Assembly: GCF_002211365.1 (NCBI RefSeq)
Contig: NZ_LOKZ01000003.1
Coordinates: 124,001 to 188,000, forward strand
DNA length: 64,000 nt
DNA from: Rhizobium sp. R711
Lineage (GTDB): Bacteria > Pseudomonadota > Alphaproteobacteria > Rhizobiales > Rhizobiaceae
Direction: 5' to 3'
A program made the translations under genes and the position numbers. Every line of letters starts with the position of its first letter. Position 1 is the first letter of the stretch. Below the pieces are notes generated by a model. That model was given only the letters and a program-made list of their open reading frames with translations, ran no database searches and was not told the origin of the DNA. Positions 36,440-45,247 of this stretch are shown piece after piece.

Positions 36440-37486
36440 CTACCGATAGATCAGCCAGTCCTTGGGCACATGTGAGACATTCGCGACGCCATGGATGGAG
36501 ACATTGTCGCCGCCCGATGCTTTTGCCATGCCGAGCGCCTTTTCGGCGAACGCGATAAGGGCGTCGGCCGTTCGGGCTTCCTTCGACATACATATCCCGA
36601 TTGAGAATGAAAGCGGCGCTGCCCGTTTTCCCGATACCGGATGCACCACCGGCAATCCCTTCAGCCGATCACGGAGCCTGTCGACAAGCCGCATGATCTC
36701 CGTCTCATCTGCTGTTCGGAAAATGAAACCGAAGCGCCCCCGATCGAAGCGGCAGGCCAGATCCTCTTCACCGAACATCGCTTGGATCAACTCGCCGACT
36801 TTCTTGAGGACGGGCTCAAGAAGATTTGGAATGGCCGCAATGGTCTCGTAGCCATCGATATCCGCAAAGGCGATTCCGCACAGATCGGGCAGACCTGATT
36901 TTTCATAGACGTTGGCGAGTTCCTTGTTGAAGACCCGACGGTTCCCCAGGCCGGTCACGATATCGACAAACCTGGCAGCATTTGCCGCAGCGGCCTCGCG
37001 TTGTACCTCCTCGAGCTTCTGCGATTTCTCCATCACCTTGGAAGCGAGCATTGCACTTTGCGCCTCGCGAGTATGTGTTGCGGAGCTTACCGATTGCAGC
37101 GATCGCGATAGCGCGTCCTTGTCTGTCACATCGTTGGCTTCAAAGACCCGGGCAGCCTGGCTGATGACGCTTCCGTAGCGCGATAGAGCAGACTTTTCCT
37201 CGTCGAGCAGGGAGAGAATGCTCTGTAGTTCCTGCTGCACCTGGCCCGAACGCGCCTCGAGCTGGCTGCCTTCGAAGTGGTGGGGCAGGTAACGGCGTCC
37301 GATCCCATCCAGAGCCCCCTGCGTCTTGACCGGGCCGAGCGATCTGAGTTCGCGTGCGAGATCCGGACTGTTACCGGTCAGCGCCTCGAATATGAGCTCA
37401 TAGTTACGCGGCAGTCCTTCGATTCCGAGTTGTTGCAAGACCGTTGCAATGCGAAAGGCTAGACTCGTGTGCGTGTTGAACTGCAC
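36440..37486 (-). CDS. Degenerate GGDEF-domain protein
   Basis: A 348-residue soluble protein. The C-terminal half (about 170-335) is a GGDEF fold by its entry motif DIVTGLGNRRVFNKEL and the FADIDGYETI segment, but the signature position reads DRGRF (248-252) in place of GGDEF. The catalytic and GTP-binding residues are therefore missing. The N-terminal 165 residues are helical (NTHTSLAFRIATVLQQLGI, QQELQSILSLL, then a coiled-coil-like stretch near 140-165). It may bind nucleotide or act as a protein scaffold. I chose the GTG at 37486 because GGAGAGAG precedes it; the upstream extension of the frame has unlikely composition. Confidence 0.72.
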   Translation of the reverse strand: MQFNTHTSLAFRIATVLQQLGIEGLPRNYELIFEALTGNSPDLARELRSLGPVKTQGALDGIGRRYLPHHFEGSQLEARSGQVQQELQSILSLLDEEKSALSRYGSVISQAARVFEANDVTDKDALSRSLQSVSSATHTREAQSAMLASKVMEKSQKLEEVQREAAAANAARFVDIVTGLGNRRVFNKELANVYEKSGLPDLCGIAFADIDGYETIAAIPNLLEPVLKKVGELIQAMFGEEDLACRFDRGRFGFIFRTADETEIMRLVDRLRDRLKGLPVVHPVSGKRAAPLSFSIGICMSKEARTADALIAFAEKALGMAKASGGDNVSIHGVANVSHVPKDWLIYR

Positions 37487-37831
37487 CTGATGCTCTCTCC
37501 GACGTGACTTCTGACTACCACTGGCGCGGTGGGTGACATGAACGGCGGCCATGGCCCGCTGATAACTATTGCAGGCAAGCTGTGCTGAAGGCTTTCCAGC
37601 AACGGCCTGGGGTATCATGCTCCCTGTGACAAACAACTTATGAGGACAATATTGAGCGCGCTCAATTAAGGCGAAGTAAATGAGCGCTCTGCGCAGTGAC
37701 GCACGAATCATGTGCCAGGCTCGGCATTTTCTTCCTTGCTCGGGAGCGAGGTACGCAGTGCACGCCACCGGCTCGAGCGGCTCGCGAATACGTCGCCATC
37801 ATCAGTAAACTATGAGGATAGTGGGAGGAAA
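37487..37831. other. Intergenic region with a perfect palindrome
   Basis: 345 bases upstream of the degenerate GGDEF gene. Contains the 16-base palindrome listed separately. No further gene or RNA recognised before tRNA-Val. Confidence 0.4.
37651..37666. repeat. 16-base perfect palindrome
   Basis: ATTGAGCGCGCTCAAT, symmetric over all 16 bases, about 165 bases upstream of the GGDEF-like start. It looks like an operator for a dimeric regulator; the protein is unknown. Confidence 0.5.
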
Positions 37832-37907
37832 TGGTGGGCGATGAGAGACTCGAACTCCCGACATCCTCGGTGTAAACGAGGCGCTCTACCAACTGAGCTA
37901 ATCGCCC
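37832..37907 (-). tRNA. tRNA-Val (anticodon TAC)
   Basis: Reads GGGCGATTAGCTCAGTTGG on the minus strand, with anticodon stem CCTCG/CGAGG around loop TTTACAC (anticodon TAC), T-arm GGAGTTCGAGTCTC and acceptor ATCGCCC, discriminator A and an encoded CCA end. Confidence 0.97.
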
Positions 37908-38305
37908 TCGCGAGATCGGTCCGTTTCGGCCCGCCGCGTCGGTGGCCGTGATCTATGCGGATCGCGGACAAACCGCAAGAGTGTTTGTGAAGATTTTTTG
38001 ATTTTTTTGAGCGGAGGCGCTCATGCCCCCGTAGTCTCGGTGATTTTTGAGCTGTGGAAAACCGTCGGCGGTGCAGGCGAGGGCTCGGGGAATTGATTGT
38101 CTATGTGCGCTCGACAAATACTCCTCTGATAATACACTGAATTTGCGAAGCGAATTTCGTTCTCCAAAAACAATTCGCAGACTGTCATCGTTTTGTCTCC
38201 AAAGCTGCTTGACACTCAAATGCGAACCCCTTAGTTAGCCGCTCATCGAAGCGGTAAAGCTGCTTTGACGCGGACGCGAAAGCCTCCGGATCGCTTGAAA
38301 TGAAT
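37908..38305. other. Region between tRNA-Val and tRNA-Asp genes
   Basis: 398 bases between divergent tRNA genes. Apart from the promoter at 38209-38237 I see only short, unsupported frames; a small hairpin (TGAGCG/CGCTCA near 37999-38014) has no T-run on its 3' side. Confidence 0.4.
38209..38237 (+). promoter_or_regulatory. Likely promoter for the tRNA-Asp genes
   Basis: TTGACA (38209-38214), 17-base spacer, TAGTTA (38232-38237). It lies about 70 bases before the first tRNA-Asp. Confidence 0.5.
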
Positions 38306-38382
38306 GCGGGTGTAGCTCAGTCGGTTAGAGTGCCGGCCTGTCACGCCGGAGGTCGCGGGTTCGAGCCCCGTCACTCGCGCCA
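38306..38382 (+). tRNA. tRNA-Asp (anticodon GTC), copy 1
   Basis: 77 bases beginning GCGGGTGTAGCTCAGTCGG; anticodon stem CCGGC/GCCGG with loop CTGTCAC (GTC); T-arm with GGTTCGAGCC; encoded CCA end. Confidence 0.97.
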
Positions 38383-38435
38383 TTTCAAAATGGAGTGTCG
38401 CAAGGCGCTTGATCCGGTTATTCTGTCCACGATGC

Positions 38436-38512
38436 GCGGGTGTAGCTCAGTCGGTTAGAGTGCCGGCCTGTCACGCCGGAGGTCGCGGGTTCGAGCCCCG
38501 TCACTCGCGCCA
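38436..38512 (+). tRNA. tRNA-Asp (anticodon GTC), copy 2
   Basis: Identical over all 77 bases to the copy at 38306-38382; the starts are 130 bases apart and the spacers differ, which indicates an old tandem duplication kept in step by gene conversion or selection. Confidence 0.97.
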
Positions 38513-38835
38513 TTCTCTCCTTTCCTCTGTTACATTCTCTGCCAACGCGATCGCCGATTTCGGTGTTCTCTCTTGGCTCGGACGTTCTCTGTTGCTGCGA
38601 GCCATGCAATATCCGACGGGCTGACATGCAGACTGAATCGACTTGTGTGGATTTGTCGCGACATCATTGCATCTGCTTGATAATGTCGCGCCTCGACAGT
38701 CGAATTGGTGCTCTAAAAGTCTTGCGCCGTGGCGCTGGCTGCGCTAACCACGGCTCTGTTGCAACGCACGTTCGCTTGCCGGGCAATTGCCCACTTGCGC
38801 CTTCCTGGCGCAGCCCGCAAGCAGGGATGAACCTG
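38513..38835. other. Upstream region of the nuo operon
   Basis: 323 bases between tRNA-Asp and nuoA. It holds repeated TGTCGCG elements: a ten-base palindrome TGTCGCGACA (38654-38663) and a second TGTCGCG (38684-38690), which also give the inverted pair CGCGACAT/ATGTCGCG. GATAAT (38679-38684) is a possible -10 but has no good -35 at the right distance. No gene recognised. Confidence 0.45.
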
Positions 38836-39201
38836 ATGACTGGACTGCTCAGTTCCTATATTCCGATCGCTATTTTCATTGGTATCGCCCTTGTAATCGG
38901 CCTGGCGCTTCTGATCGCGCCGTTTGCCGTTGCCTTCAAGGCGCCTGACGCGGAAAAGCTTTCGGCTTTCGAATGCGGTTTCAACGCATTCGACGACGCC
39001 CGCATGAAGTTCGATATCCGTTTCTATCTGGTGTCGATCCTCTTCATCATCTTCGACCTCGAAGTCGCCTTCCTCTTTCCGTGGGCAGTTTCGTTCGGCG
39101 CAATTGGCTGGTTTGGCTTCTGGTCCATGATGGTTTTCCTCGGCGTGCTGACCATCGGCTTTATCTATGAATGGAAAAAGGGAGCCCTGGAATGGGAGTA
39201 G
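38836..39201 (+). CDS. nuoA: NADH-quinone oxidoreductase subunit A
   Basis: Membrane-arm subunit of complex I. The 121-residue protein has three transmembrane segments and the conserved [20 protein letters not shown] loop and FLFPWAVSF. The ATG at 38836 gives the usual length for rhizobial NuoA; an ATG nine bases upstream is also in frame. The gene's end overlaps nuoB. Confidence 0.96.
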   Translation: MTGLLSSYIPIAIFIGIALVIGLALLIAPFAVAFKAPDAEKLSAFECGFNAFDDARMKFDIRFYLVSILFIIFDLEVAFLFPWAVSFGAIGWFGFWSMMVFLGVLTIGFIYEWKKGALEWE

Positions 39202-39776
39202 CCCCAAGCGATAGGGCGCTCGTCGCGCCGCACCCGAAAGGCATCATCGATCCCGCAACGGGCAAGCCGATCGGCAGCGACAGCGCCTTCTTCGGCGAAA
39301 TCAACGATGAGTTGGCTGATAAGGGCTTTCTCGTTACCTCAACCCGAGATCTCATCACCTGGGCCCGTACCGGCTCGCTGATGTGGATGCAGTTCGGTCT
39401 AGCCTGCTGTGCTGTCGAAGGCCTGATGCAGGTTTCCGGTCCTCGCTACGACATGGAGCGCTTCGGCGTTGCTCCGCGCGCTTCGCCGCGCCAGTCGGAC
39501 GTCATGATCGTTGCCGGCACGCTGACCAACAAGATGGCGCCAGCGCTCCGCAAGGTTTACGACCAGATGCCTGAGCCGCGCTATGTGATCTCGATGGGGT
39601 CCTGCGCTAATGGTGGCGGTTACTATCACTATTCCTATTCGGTCGTGCGTGGCTGCGACCGTGTCGTTCCTGTCGATATCTACGTGCCGGGCTGTCCCCC
39701 CACGGCGGAAGCGCTGCTCTACGGGGTGCTGCTTCTGCAGAAGAAGATCCGTCGAACCGGAACGATCGAGCGCTAA
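39192..39776 (+). CDS. nuoB: NADH-quinone oxidoreductase subunit B
   Basis: Peripheral-arm subunit (PSST homologue) that carries cluster N2, the last iron-sulfur centre before quinone. The 194-residue protein has the tandem cysteines in GLACCAVEG, then [10 protein letters not shown] and [11 protein letters not shown]. The start at 39192 lies inside nuoA, with GGGAG seven bases upstream; the in-frame ATG at 39171 is less likely. An N-terminal extension of about 35 residues before the conserved core is usual in alphaproteobacteria. Confidence 0.97.
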   Translation: MGVAPSDRALVAPHPKGIIDPATGKPIGSDSAFFGEINDELADKGFLVTSTRDLITWARTGSLMWMQFGLACCAVEGLMQVSGPRYDMERFGVAPRASPRQSDVMIVAGTLTNKMAPALRKVYDQMPEPRYVISMGSCANGGGYYHYSYSVVRGCDRVVPVDIYVPGCPPTAEALLYGVLLLQKKIRRTGTIER

Positions 39777-39791
39777 GGGCGGAGGACTGTC

Positions 39792-40394
39792 ATGAGTGAA
39801 GCCTTGAGCGAACTGTCCTCGTATCTCCGTGAGATGCGCGGCGATCTCTTTCTCGATGCATCCATCAGCTACGGTGAGCTGAACCTAACTGCGACGCCGG
39901 AGACGATTCTGGCGCTGCTGACGTTCCTGCGCGACGATGCGCGCTGCGGTTTCATCAGCATGATTGATATTTGCGGTGTCGACTGGCCGCAGCGCGAGAA
40001 GCGTTTCGACGTCGTCTATCACCTGCTGTCGCCGAAGCAGAACTTGCGCATCCGCATCAAGGTCGCCGTGGCCGATGGTGAGTCGGTTCCGTCGGCAACT
40101 GCTGTCTACAAGGGTGCTGAGTGGTTCGAGCGTGAAGCTTGGGACATGTACGGCATTCCGTTCTCAGGTCACGCCGACCTGCGCCGTCTGCTGACGGACT
40201 ATGGCTTTGAAGGCCACCCGCTACGCAAGGACTTCCCGACGACCGGTTACGTCGAGGTGCGTTATGACGATGATGCCAAGCGCGTCGTCTACGAACCTGT
40301 CGAGCTGAAGCAGGAATTCCGCAATTTCGACTTCCTGTCCCCTTGGGAAGGCACCGAATACGTGCTGCCGGGAGACGAGAAGGCGGCGAAGTGA
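39792..40394 (+). CDS. nuoC: NADH-quinone oxidoreductase subunit C
   Basis: Peripheral-arm 30-kDa subunit. The 200-residue protein has the signature [17 protein letters not shown] and [19 protein letters not shown], ending with the [10 protein letters not shown] tail. It is separate from NuoD, unlike the fused NuoCD of enterobacteria. GGAGG precedes the ATG. Confidence 0.97.
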   Translation: MSEALSELSSYLREMRGDLFLDASISYGELNLTATPETILALLTFLRDDARCGFISMIDICGVDWPQREKRFDVVYHLLSPKQNLRIRIKVAVADGESVPSATAVYKGAEWFEREAWDMYGIPFSGHADLRRLLTDYGFEGHPLRKDFPTTGYVEVRYDDDAKRVVYEPVELKQEFRNFDFLSPWEGTEYVLPGDEKAAK

Positions 40395-40467
40395 AGATGA
40401 GGCTCGGATTTCTTGAAGCGTCTCTGTTCGCCGTCTCATGCCAATTGCCAGCGCGGAGCGCGTCGCT

Positions 40468-41658
40468 ATGACTGAACATAACGTTCGCAATTTTACGATC
40501 AATTTCGGACCGGAACACCCGTCCGCGCACGGTGTTCTGCGTCTCGTGCTCGAGCTCGATGGCGAAATCATCGAGCGCGTCGATCCGCATATCGGCCTGC
40601 TGCACCGCGGCACCGAGAAACTGATCGAGACGAAGACCTACCTTCAGGCCGTGCCTTATTTCGATCGTCTCGACTACGTCGCGCCGATGAATCAGGAACA
40701 CGCTTTCGCGCTCGCGGTCGAAAAGATGCTGAAGCTCGAAATTCCGATTCGTGGTCAGCTGATTCGAGTTCTGTACTCCGAAATTGGCCGAATCTTGTCG
40801 CACATCATGAACGTGACGACGCAGGCCATGGACGTCGGCGCGATGACGCCGCCGGTCTGGGGCTTCGAAGAGCGCGAAAAGCTCATGGTGTTCTACGAGC
40901 GCGCCTGTGGCGCCCGTATGCACTCGGCCTATTTCCGTCCGGGTGGCGTCCACCAGGATATCCCGCCGGAGCTGGTCGAGGATATCGGCAAGTGGTGCGA
41001 CCCGTTCCTCAAGATCCTCGACGATATCGAAGGTCTTCTGACTGACAACCGCATCTTCAAGCAGCGTAACGTCGACATTGGCGTGGTATCGCTGGAAGAT
41101 GCATGGTCCTGGGGCTTCTCGGGTGTGATGGTTCGCGGTTCTGGCGCTGCCTGGGACCTGCGTCGCTCGCAGCCCTACGAGTGCTACAACGATATGGAAT
41201 TCGATATTCCGATCGGCAAGAACGGCGACTGCTACGACCGCTACCTGATCCGCATGATCGAGATGCGTCAGTCTGTTCGCATCATGAAGCAGTGCGTCGA
41301 GCGTCTGATGGGCAGCGCCAAGACCGGTCCGGTGTCGTCGATCGACGGCAAGGTCGTTCCGCCGAAGCGCGGTGAGATGAAGCGGTCCATGGAAGCGCTC
41401 ATTCACCACTTCAAGCTTTACACCGAAGGCTACCACGTTCCTGCTGGCGAAGTGTACGCAGCTGTCGAAGCGCCGAAGGGCGAGTTCGGCGTCTATGTCG
41501 TCGCCGATGGCAGCAACAAGCCGTACCGCTGCAAGATCCGTGCACCGGGCTACGCCCACCTGCAGGCGATGGACTTCCTCTGCAAGGGCCACATGCTCGC
41601 TGACGTGACGGCCGTGCTCGGTTCGCTCGACATCGTGTTCGGTGAGGTAGACCGCTGA
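40468..41658 (+). CDS. nuoD: NADH-quinone oxidoreductase subunit D
   Basis: The 49-kDa subunit that forms the quinone-binding cavity with NuoB. The 396-residue protein shows [28 protein letters not shown] and the C-terminal [19 protein letters not shown] and DIVFGEVDR tail. The start at 40468 has GGAG nine bases upstream and gives the normal length; an upstream ATG would add ten residues. The stop overlaps the start of the small secreted-protein gene by one base. Confidence 0.97.
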   Translation: MTEHNVRNFTINFGPEHPSAHGVLRLVLELDGEIIERVDPHIGLLHRGTEKLIETKTYLQAVPYFDRLDYVAPMNQEHAFALAVEKMLKLEIPIRGQLIRVLYSEIGRILSHIMNVTTQAMDVGAMTPPVWGFEEREKLMVFYERACGARMHSAYFRPGGVHQDIPPELVEDIGKWCDPFLKILDDIEGLLTDNRIFKQRNVDIGVVSLEDAWSWGFSGVMVRGSGAAWDLRRSQPYECYNDMEFDIPIGKNGDCYDRYLIRMIEMRQSVRIMKQCVERLMGSAKTGPVSSIDGKVVPPKRGEMKRSMEALIHHFKLYTEGYHVPAGEVYAAVEAPKGEFGVYVVADGSNKPYRCKIRAPGYAHLQAMDFLCKGHMLADVTAVLGSLDIVFGEVDR

Positions 41659-41930
41659 TGAAGCTGTTGCCGCTCGCCGCTCTCGTTCTTTTCGCTTCTT
41701 CCGGAGCCTTCGCTCAGGAAGTCGGCGGAATGGGCCCGAAATTGGGTCAGGACGAGGTGCAGCCGCCGGCAGCCAAGGCTTCCATGGGTGAGCTCTTATC
41801 CAAGGGCTATGAAATCAAGGCCGCCGTTCCGAACGGCGGCAAGTTCGTTGTGTTTTTGCAAAAAGACCAGTCGGCCTACGCATGCGAGATGAAGTCTCTG
41901 ACGGCATCGCAGTGCGGGACCATAAACTGA
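41658..41930 (+). CDS. Small secreted protein inside the nuo operon
   Basis: A 90-residue protein translationally coupled to nuoD (ATG shares the A of the nuoD TGA). It has a signal peptide ([19 protein letters not shown], cut before QEV) and a mature part of about 70 residues with two cysteines near the C-terminus (ACEMKSLTASQC) that could form a disulfide. A KFVVFLQKDQSAYACEM strand-like segment suggests a compact beta fold. It is not a canonical complex I subunit. I recall such genes in the same place in other rhizobia, without known function. A periplasmic factor for complex I is only a guess from position. Confidence 0.75.
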   Translation: MKLLPLAALVLFASSGAFAQEVGGMGPKLGQDEVQPPAAKASMGELLSKGYEIKAAVPNGGKFVVFLQKDQSAYACEMKSLTASQCGTIN

Positions 41931-41946
41931 CAAGGCGTGAGGAAGA

Positions 41947-43080
41947 ATGTCCGTTCGTCGATTAGCCGAAGATCAATTCCAGCCTGCCGCGTTCGCCTTC
42001 AACGACGAGAACGCTGCCTGGGCGGAAAAGACGATCCAGAAATATCCCGCAGGCCGTCAGCAATCCGCTGTCATCCCGCTGTTGATGCGAGCACAGGAAC
42101 AGGATGGTTGGGTCACGCGAGCCGCGATCGAAAGGATCGCCGACATGCTCGATATGGCCTATATCCGTGTTCTCGAGGTTGCGACTTTCTACACGCAGTT
42201 CCAACTGAATCCGGTCGGCACGCGCGCCCACGTCCAGGTATGCGGCACGACGCCCTGCATGCTGCGCGGCTCGGAAAGCCTGATGGCGGTCTGCAAGAGC
42301 AAGATCCATCATCATCCCTTCGAGCGGAACGCCTCGGGCACGCTTTCGTGGGAAGAAGTCGAATGTCTCGGGGCCTGCGTCAACGCGCCGATGGTCATGA
42401 TCGGCAAGGATACTTACGAGGACCTGACGCCGGAACGTCTTGAAGAGATCATCGATACGTTCGAGGCCGGCAATGGCGCGAGCGTCACTCCCGGCCCGCA
42501 GATCAACCGTCACTTCTCGTCTCCGGAAGGCGGTCCCACGACCTTGCTGACCGAAGAGAAGCCGAAGAAGGTCTCCACCAAAAAGGCCGTTCAAGAAGCC
42601 GTGACTGCAACCATCGACGCGGCCCCGGTTCCTCCCTCGGAAGCCGCACGCGCGAAGAGCACCGATGCGGAAACCAATGCAGCGCTGAAAACGCCGGTCA
42701 CGGCACCGAAGGCTGCTGCTAAGAATGTCAAAGCGGTGGAAGATCAACCGGCGCCGGCGACCGCTGCGCTGGTGCAAAATGCCGGTAAGCCTTCGCTCGG
42801 CGACAAGAACCGTCCCGCTGGCATCGAAAAACCCGCCGCTCCGGATGATCTGAAGATGATCTCCGGCGTCGGCCCGAAGATTGAAGCGACCCTGCATGAG
42901 ATCGGCATCTTCACCTTCACGCAGATCGCGGGATGGAAGAAGGCCGAGCGCGAATGGGTCGATGGATACCTGAATTTCAAGGGCCGCATCGAACGCGACG
43001 ACTGGGTCAAGCAGGCCAAGGCGCTCGCCAAGGGCGGCGAAGCCGAATACATTAAAGTCTTCGGTAAGAAGCCGCGGTAA
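41947..43080 (+). CDS. nuoE: NADH-quinone oxidoreductase subunit E with C-terminal HhH extension
   Basis: The 24-kDa subunit of the NADH module that holds [2Fe-2S] cluster N1a. Core: residues 1-200, ligands C99 and C104 (QVCGTTPCM), C140 and C144 (ECLGAC). Unlike typical NuoE (about 160-240 residues), this one has 377: a linker of about 100 residues rich in Ala, Pro and Lys (200-298), then a helix-hairpin-helix domain (300-363; DLKMISGVGPKIEATL, GRIERDDWVKQAKAL). The same domain recurs in the gene between nuoF and nuoG. The extension is known in rhizobial NuoE; its role is not known to me. Confidence 0.95.
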   Translation: MSVRRLAEDQFQPAAFAFNDENAAWAEKTIQKYPAGRQQSAVIPLLMRAQEQDGWVTRAAIERIADMLDMAYIRVLEVATFYTQFQLNPVGTRAHVQVCGTTPCMLRGSESLMAVCKSKIHHHPFERNASGTLSWEEVECLGACVNAPMVMIGKDTYEDLTPERLEEIIDTFEAGNGASVTPGPQINRHFSSPEGGPTTLLTEEKPKKVSTKKAVQEAVTATIDAAPVPPSEAARAKSTDAETNAALKTPVTAPKAAAKNVKAVEDQPAPATAALVQNAGKPSLGDKNRPAGIEKPAAPDDLKMISGVGPKIEATLHEIGIFTFTQIAGWKKAEREWVDGYLNFKGRIERDDWVKQAKALAKGGEAEYIKVFGKKPR

Positions 43081-43090
43081 GGGGTGAAGC

Positions 43091-44395
43091 ATGTTACAAG
43101 ATAAAGACCGCATCTTTACCAACATCTACGGCCTCAAGGACAAGTCCCTGAAGGGCGCGATGGCGCGCGGCCACTGGGACGGCACCAAGCAGATCCTCGA
43201 AAAGGGTCGCGACTGGATCATCAACGAAATGAAGGCCTCTGGTCTTCGTGGTCGTGGGGGCGCCGGCTTCCCAACCGGTCTTAAGTGGTCCTTCATGCCG
43301 AAGGAGAGCGATGGTCGCCCGCACTACCTCGTCGTCAATGCCGACGAGTCGGAGCCGGGCACCTGCAAAGACCGCGATATCATGCGCCACGATCCACATA
43401 CGCTGATCGAAGGCTGCGTGATCGCAAGCTTCGCAATGGGCGCGAACGCCGCCTACATCTACGTCCGTGGTGAATATATCCGCGAGCGCGAAGCGCTGCA
43501 GGCTGCCATCGATGAGTGCTATGACTACGGCCTGCTCGGCAAGAGCAACAAGCTCGGCTATCCGATGGACATCTACGTCCATCACGGTGCCGGCGCCTAT
43601 ATCTGCGGTGAAGAGACCGCGCTGCTCGAAAGCCTTGAAGGCAAGAAGGGCCAGCCGCGCCTGAAGCCGCCGTTCCCGGCCAACATGGGCCTGTACGGTT
43701 GCCCGACGACGGTCAACAACGTCGAGTCGATCGCCGTTGCGCCGACCATCTTGCGTCGCGGCGCGTCCTGGTTCTCCTCGATCGGCCGTCCGAACAACGT
43801 CGGCACCAAGCTGTTCATGCTGTCGGGTCACGTCAACAAGCCGTGCACGGTCGAAGAGGAGATGGGGATCACCTTCCGCGAGCTCGTCGATCGTCATGCC
43901 GGCGGCATCCGGGGCGGCTGGGACAACCTGCTTGCCGTCATCCCCGGCGGCGCATCGTGCCCGATCGTTCCGGCCAAGGACATCATCGATTGCCCGATGG
44001 ATTTCGACGGCCTGCGCGCCGTCGGTTCGTCCTTCGGTACAGCCGCGTCGATCGTCATGGACAAGTCCACCGACGTCATCAAGGCGATCGCCCGCATCTC
44101 GGCCTTCTTCAAGCATGAGAGCTGTGGCCAGTGCACGCCGTGCCGCGAAGGCACCGGCTGGATGTGGCGCGTGATGGAGCGCATGGCCAAGGGCAATGCC
44201 CAGAAGCGCGAGATCGACATGCTGTTCCAGGTCACAAAGCAGATCGAAGGCCACACCATCTGTGCGCTTGGCGATGCTGCCGCATGGCCGGTGCAGGGTC
44301 TGATCCGTAACTTCCGTCACGAGATCGAAGCGCGCATCGACCAGTATACGGCAAGCGCGCTGGATCACGGTGCGGTTCTTGAGGCAGCAGAGTAA
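43091..44395 (+). CDS. nuoF: NADH-quinone oxidoreductase subunit F
   Basis: The 51-kDa NADH- and FMN-binding subunit with cluster N3. The 434-residue protein has the NADH-binding loop [16 protein letters not shown]-site residues in [13 protein letters not shown] and [17 protein letters not shown], and the cluster motif [12 protein letters not shown] with the fourth cysteine in [11 protein letters not shown]. It starts ten bases after nuoE. Confidence 0.98.
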   Translation: MLQDKDRIFTNIYGLKDKSLKGAMARGHWDGTKQILEKGRDWIINEMKASGLRGRGGAGFPTGLKWSFMPKESDGRPHYLVVNADESEPGTCKDRDIMRHDPHTLIEGCVIASFAMGANAAYIYVRGEYIREREALQAAIDECYDYGLLGKSNKLGYPMDIYVHHGAGAYICGEETALLESLEGKKGQPRLKPPFPANMGLYGCPTTVNNVESIAVAPTILRRGASWFSSIGRPNNVGTKLFMLSGHVNKPCTVEEEMGITFRELVDRHAGGIRGGWDNLLAVIPGGASCPIVPAKDIIDCPMDFDGLRAVGSSFGTAASIVMDKSTDVIKAIARISAFFKHESCGQCTPCREGTGWMWRVMERMAKGNAQKREIDMLFQVTKQIEGHTICALGDAAAWPVQGLIRNFRHEIEARIDQYTASALDHGAVLEAAE

Positions 44396-44400
44396 GGCTG

Positions 44401-45030
44401 ATGACGAAGGCGTCCGACAGCAATGACAAGGAAGAGGTGGCTGATTTCTCGGCCGACTTCGGTCGTCTTGCTGCCGAGATGCTGGAGAACGCCCGCGTGC
44501 TCCCGGTGCCGCCTGTAATGGTAAACCCGGCTGCGGCAATGGCTGCGGCGACCGCGATCGGTCTCGGCTTTTCGACGCAGATGGCCGGCGCATTCTTCGG
44601 AGCCTTGCAGGGCGCGCTCGATGCAACGAGCAAGCTAGCAGCCGTTCTGGACGAAACGCCGCCCGACGAGGGTAAGCCTCAGGTCGAGATCCAGCCGGAG
44701 AACGTTCGTCCTGCGCCTGCCAACAAGGTTGCAGGGAAGGTCAAGCTTTCTGTGGTTGCAGCAGAGCCGACCGCGAAGCCTCGTGTGGTAACGAAGCCAG
44801 CTCCGCGTGCTCGAAAGACCGACGATCTGAAGCAGATTTCCGGCGTCGGTCCGAAGATCGAGCAGGTGTTGAATGCCAAGGGCATTCGCGCCTTTGCCGT
44901 GATCGCCAGCTGGTCGACCGAGGACGCGGCACGCATCGACGCAGAGCTCGGTTTCGACGGGAGGATCGCTCGCGACGGCTGGGTTGACCAGGCTAAAGCA
45001 CTGGTTGCTGGAGCGCGAAAGCGGAAGTGA
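44401..45030 (+). CDS. HhH-domain protein between nuoF and nuoG
   Basis: A 209-residue protein not found in the canonical 14-subunit set. Residues 141-204 form a helix-hairpin-helix domain (DDLKQISGVGPKIEQVL, GRIARDGWVDQAKAL). By hand count it is identical to the NuoE C-terminal domain at 36 of 64 positions. The N-terminal part holds an alanine/glycine-rich amphipathic or weakly hydrophobic stretch (41-85; NPAAAMAAATAIGLGF, AGAFFGALQGALDATSKL) reminiscent of phasin-like segments, then a Pro/Lys-rich linker. It starts six bases after nuoF. Often labelled NADH-ubiquinone dehydrogenase in rhizobia by position; the biochemical role is unknown. Confidence 0.8.
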   Translation: MTKASDSNDKEEVADFSADFGRLAAEMLENARVLPVPPVMVNPAAAMAAATAIGLGFSTQMAGAFFGALQGALDATSKLAAVLDETPPDEGKPQVEIQPENVRPAPANKVAGKVKLSVVAAEPTAKPRVVTKPAPRARKTDDLKQISGVGPKIEQVLNAKGIRAFAVIASWSTEDAARIDAELGFDGRIARDGWVDQAKALVAGARKRK

Positions 45031-45247
45031 ATTTTCGGCCGAAGAGGCTGGAGCAAGGTCAAGGCTGAAGAGTGAAGGGCAGGGGCCCGAAACTGCAAAG
45101 GCCGAAAGCCGATCCCGGATCTCGGGATGGGCGCAGAATTTGAGCGACACCGATGCCAACGGGGTAAGAACCGGCGTGGCAGCGAAACTGTTGCAAAGTG
45201 GGTTTGTTTGCCGCCATCCGGCAAACGGGAAACAGGACTGAGTGACG
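45031..45247 (+). promoter_or_regulatory. Intra-operon leader of nuoG with two stem-loops
   Basis: The 217-base gap is the largest inside the operon. Two perfect hairpins are visible: ATCCCG/CGGGAT (45112-45117 and 45123-45128) and GTTTGCCG/CGGCAAAC (45206-45213 and 45219-45226), the second just upstream of the nuoG ribosome binding region. Neither has a T-run, so termination is unlikely; RNA processing or translational control is possible. Confidence 0.45.

Noticed and set aside
37953..38219. An 88-codon minus-strand frame between the tRNA genes
   Set aside because: TTG start without a ribosome binding site, no recognisable sequence, and it overlaps the promoter placed for tRNA-Asp.
44984..45241. 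An 85-codon frame that would fill the gap before nuoG
   Set aside because: It overlaps the HhH gene, begins with a TTG lacking a binding site, and its translation has no family or structure signal; the stem-loops explain the gap better.
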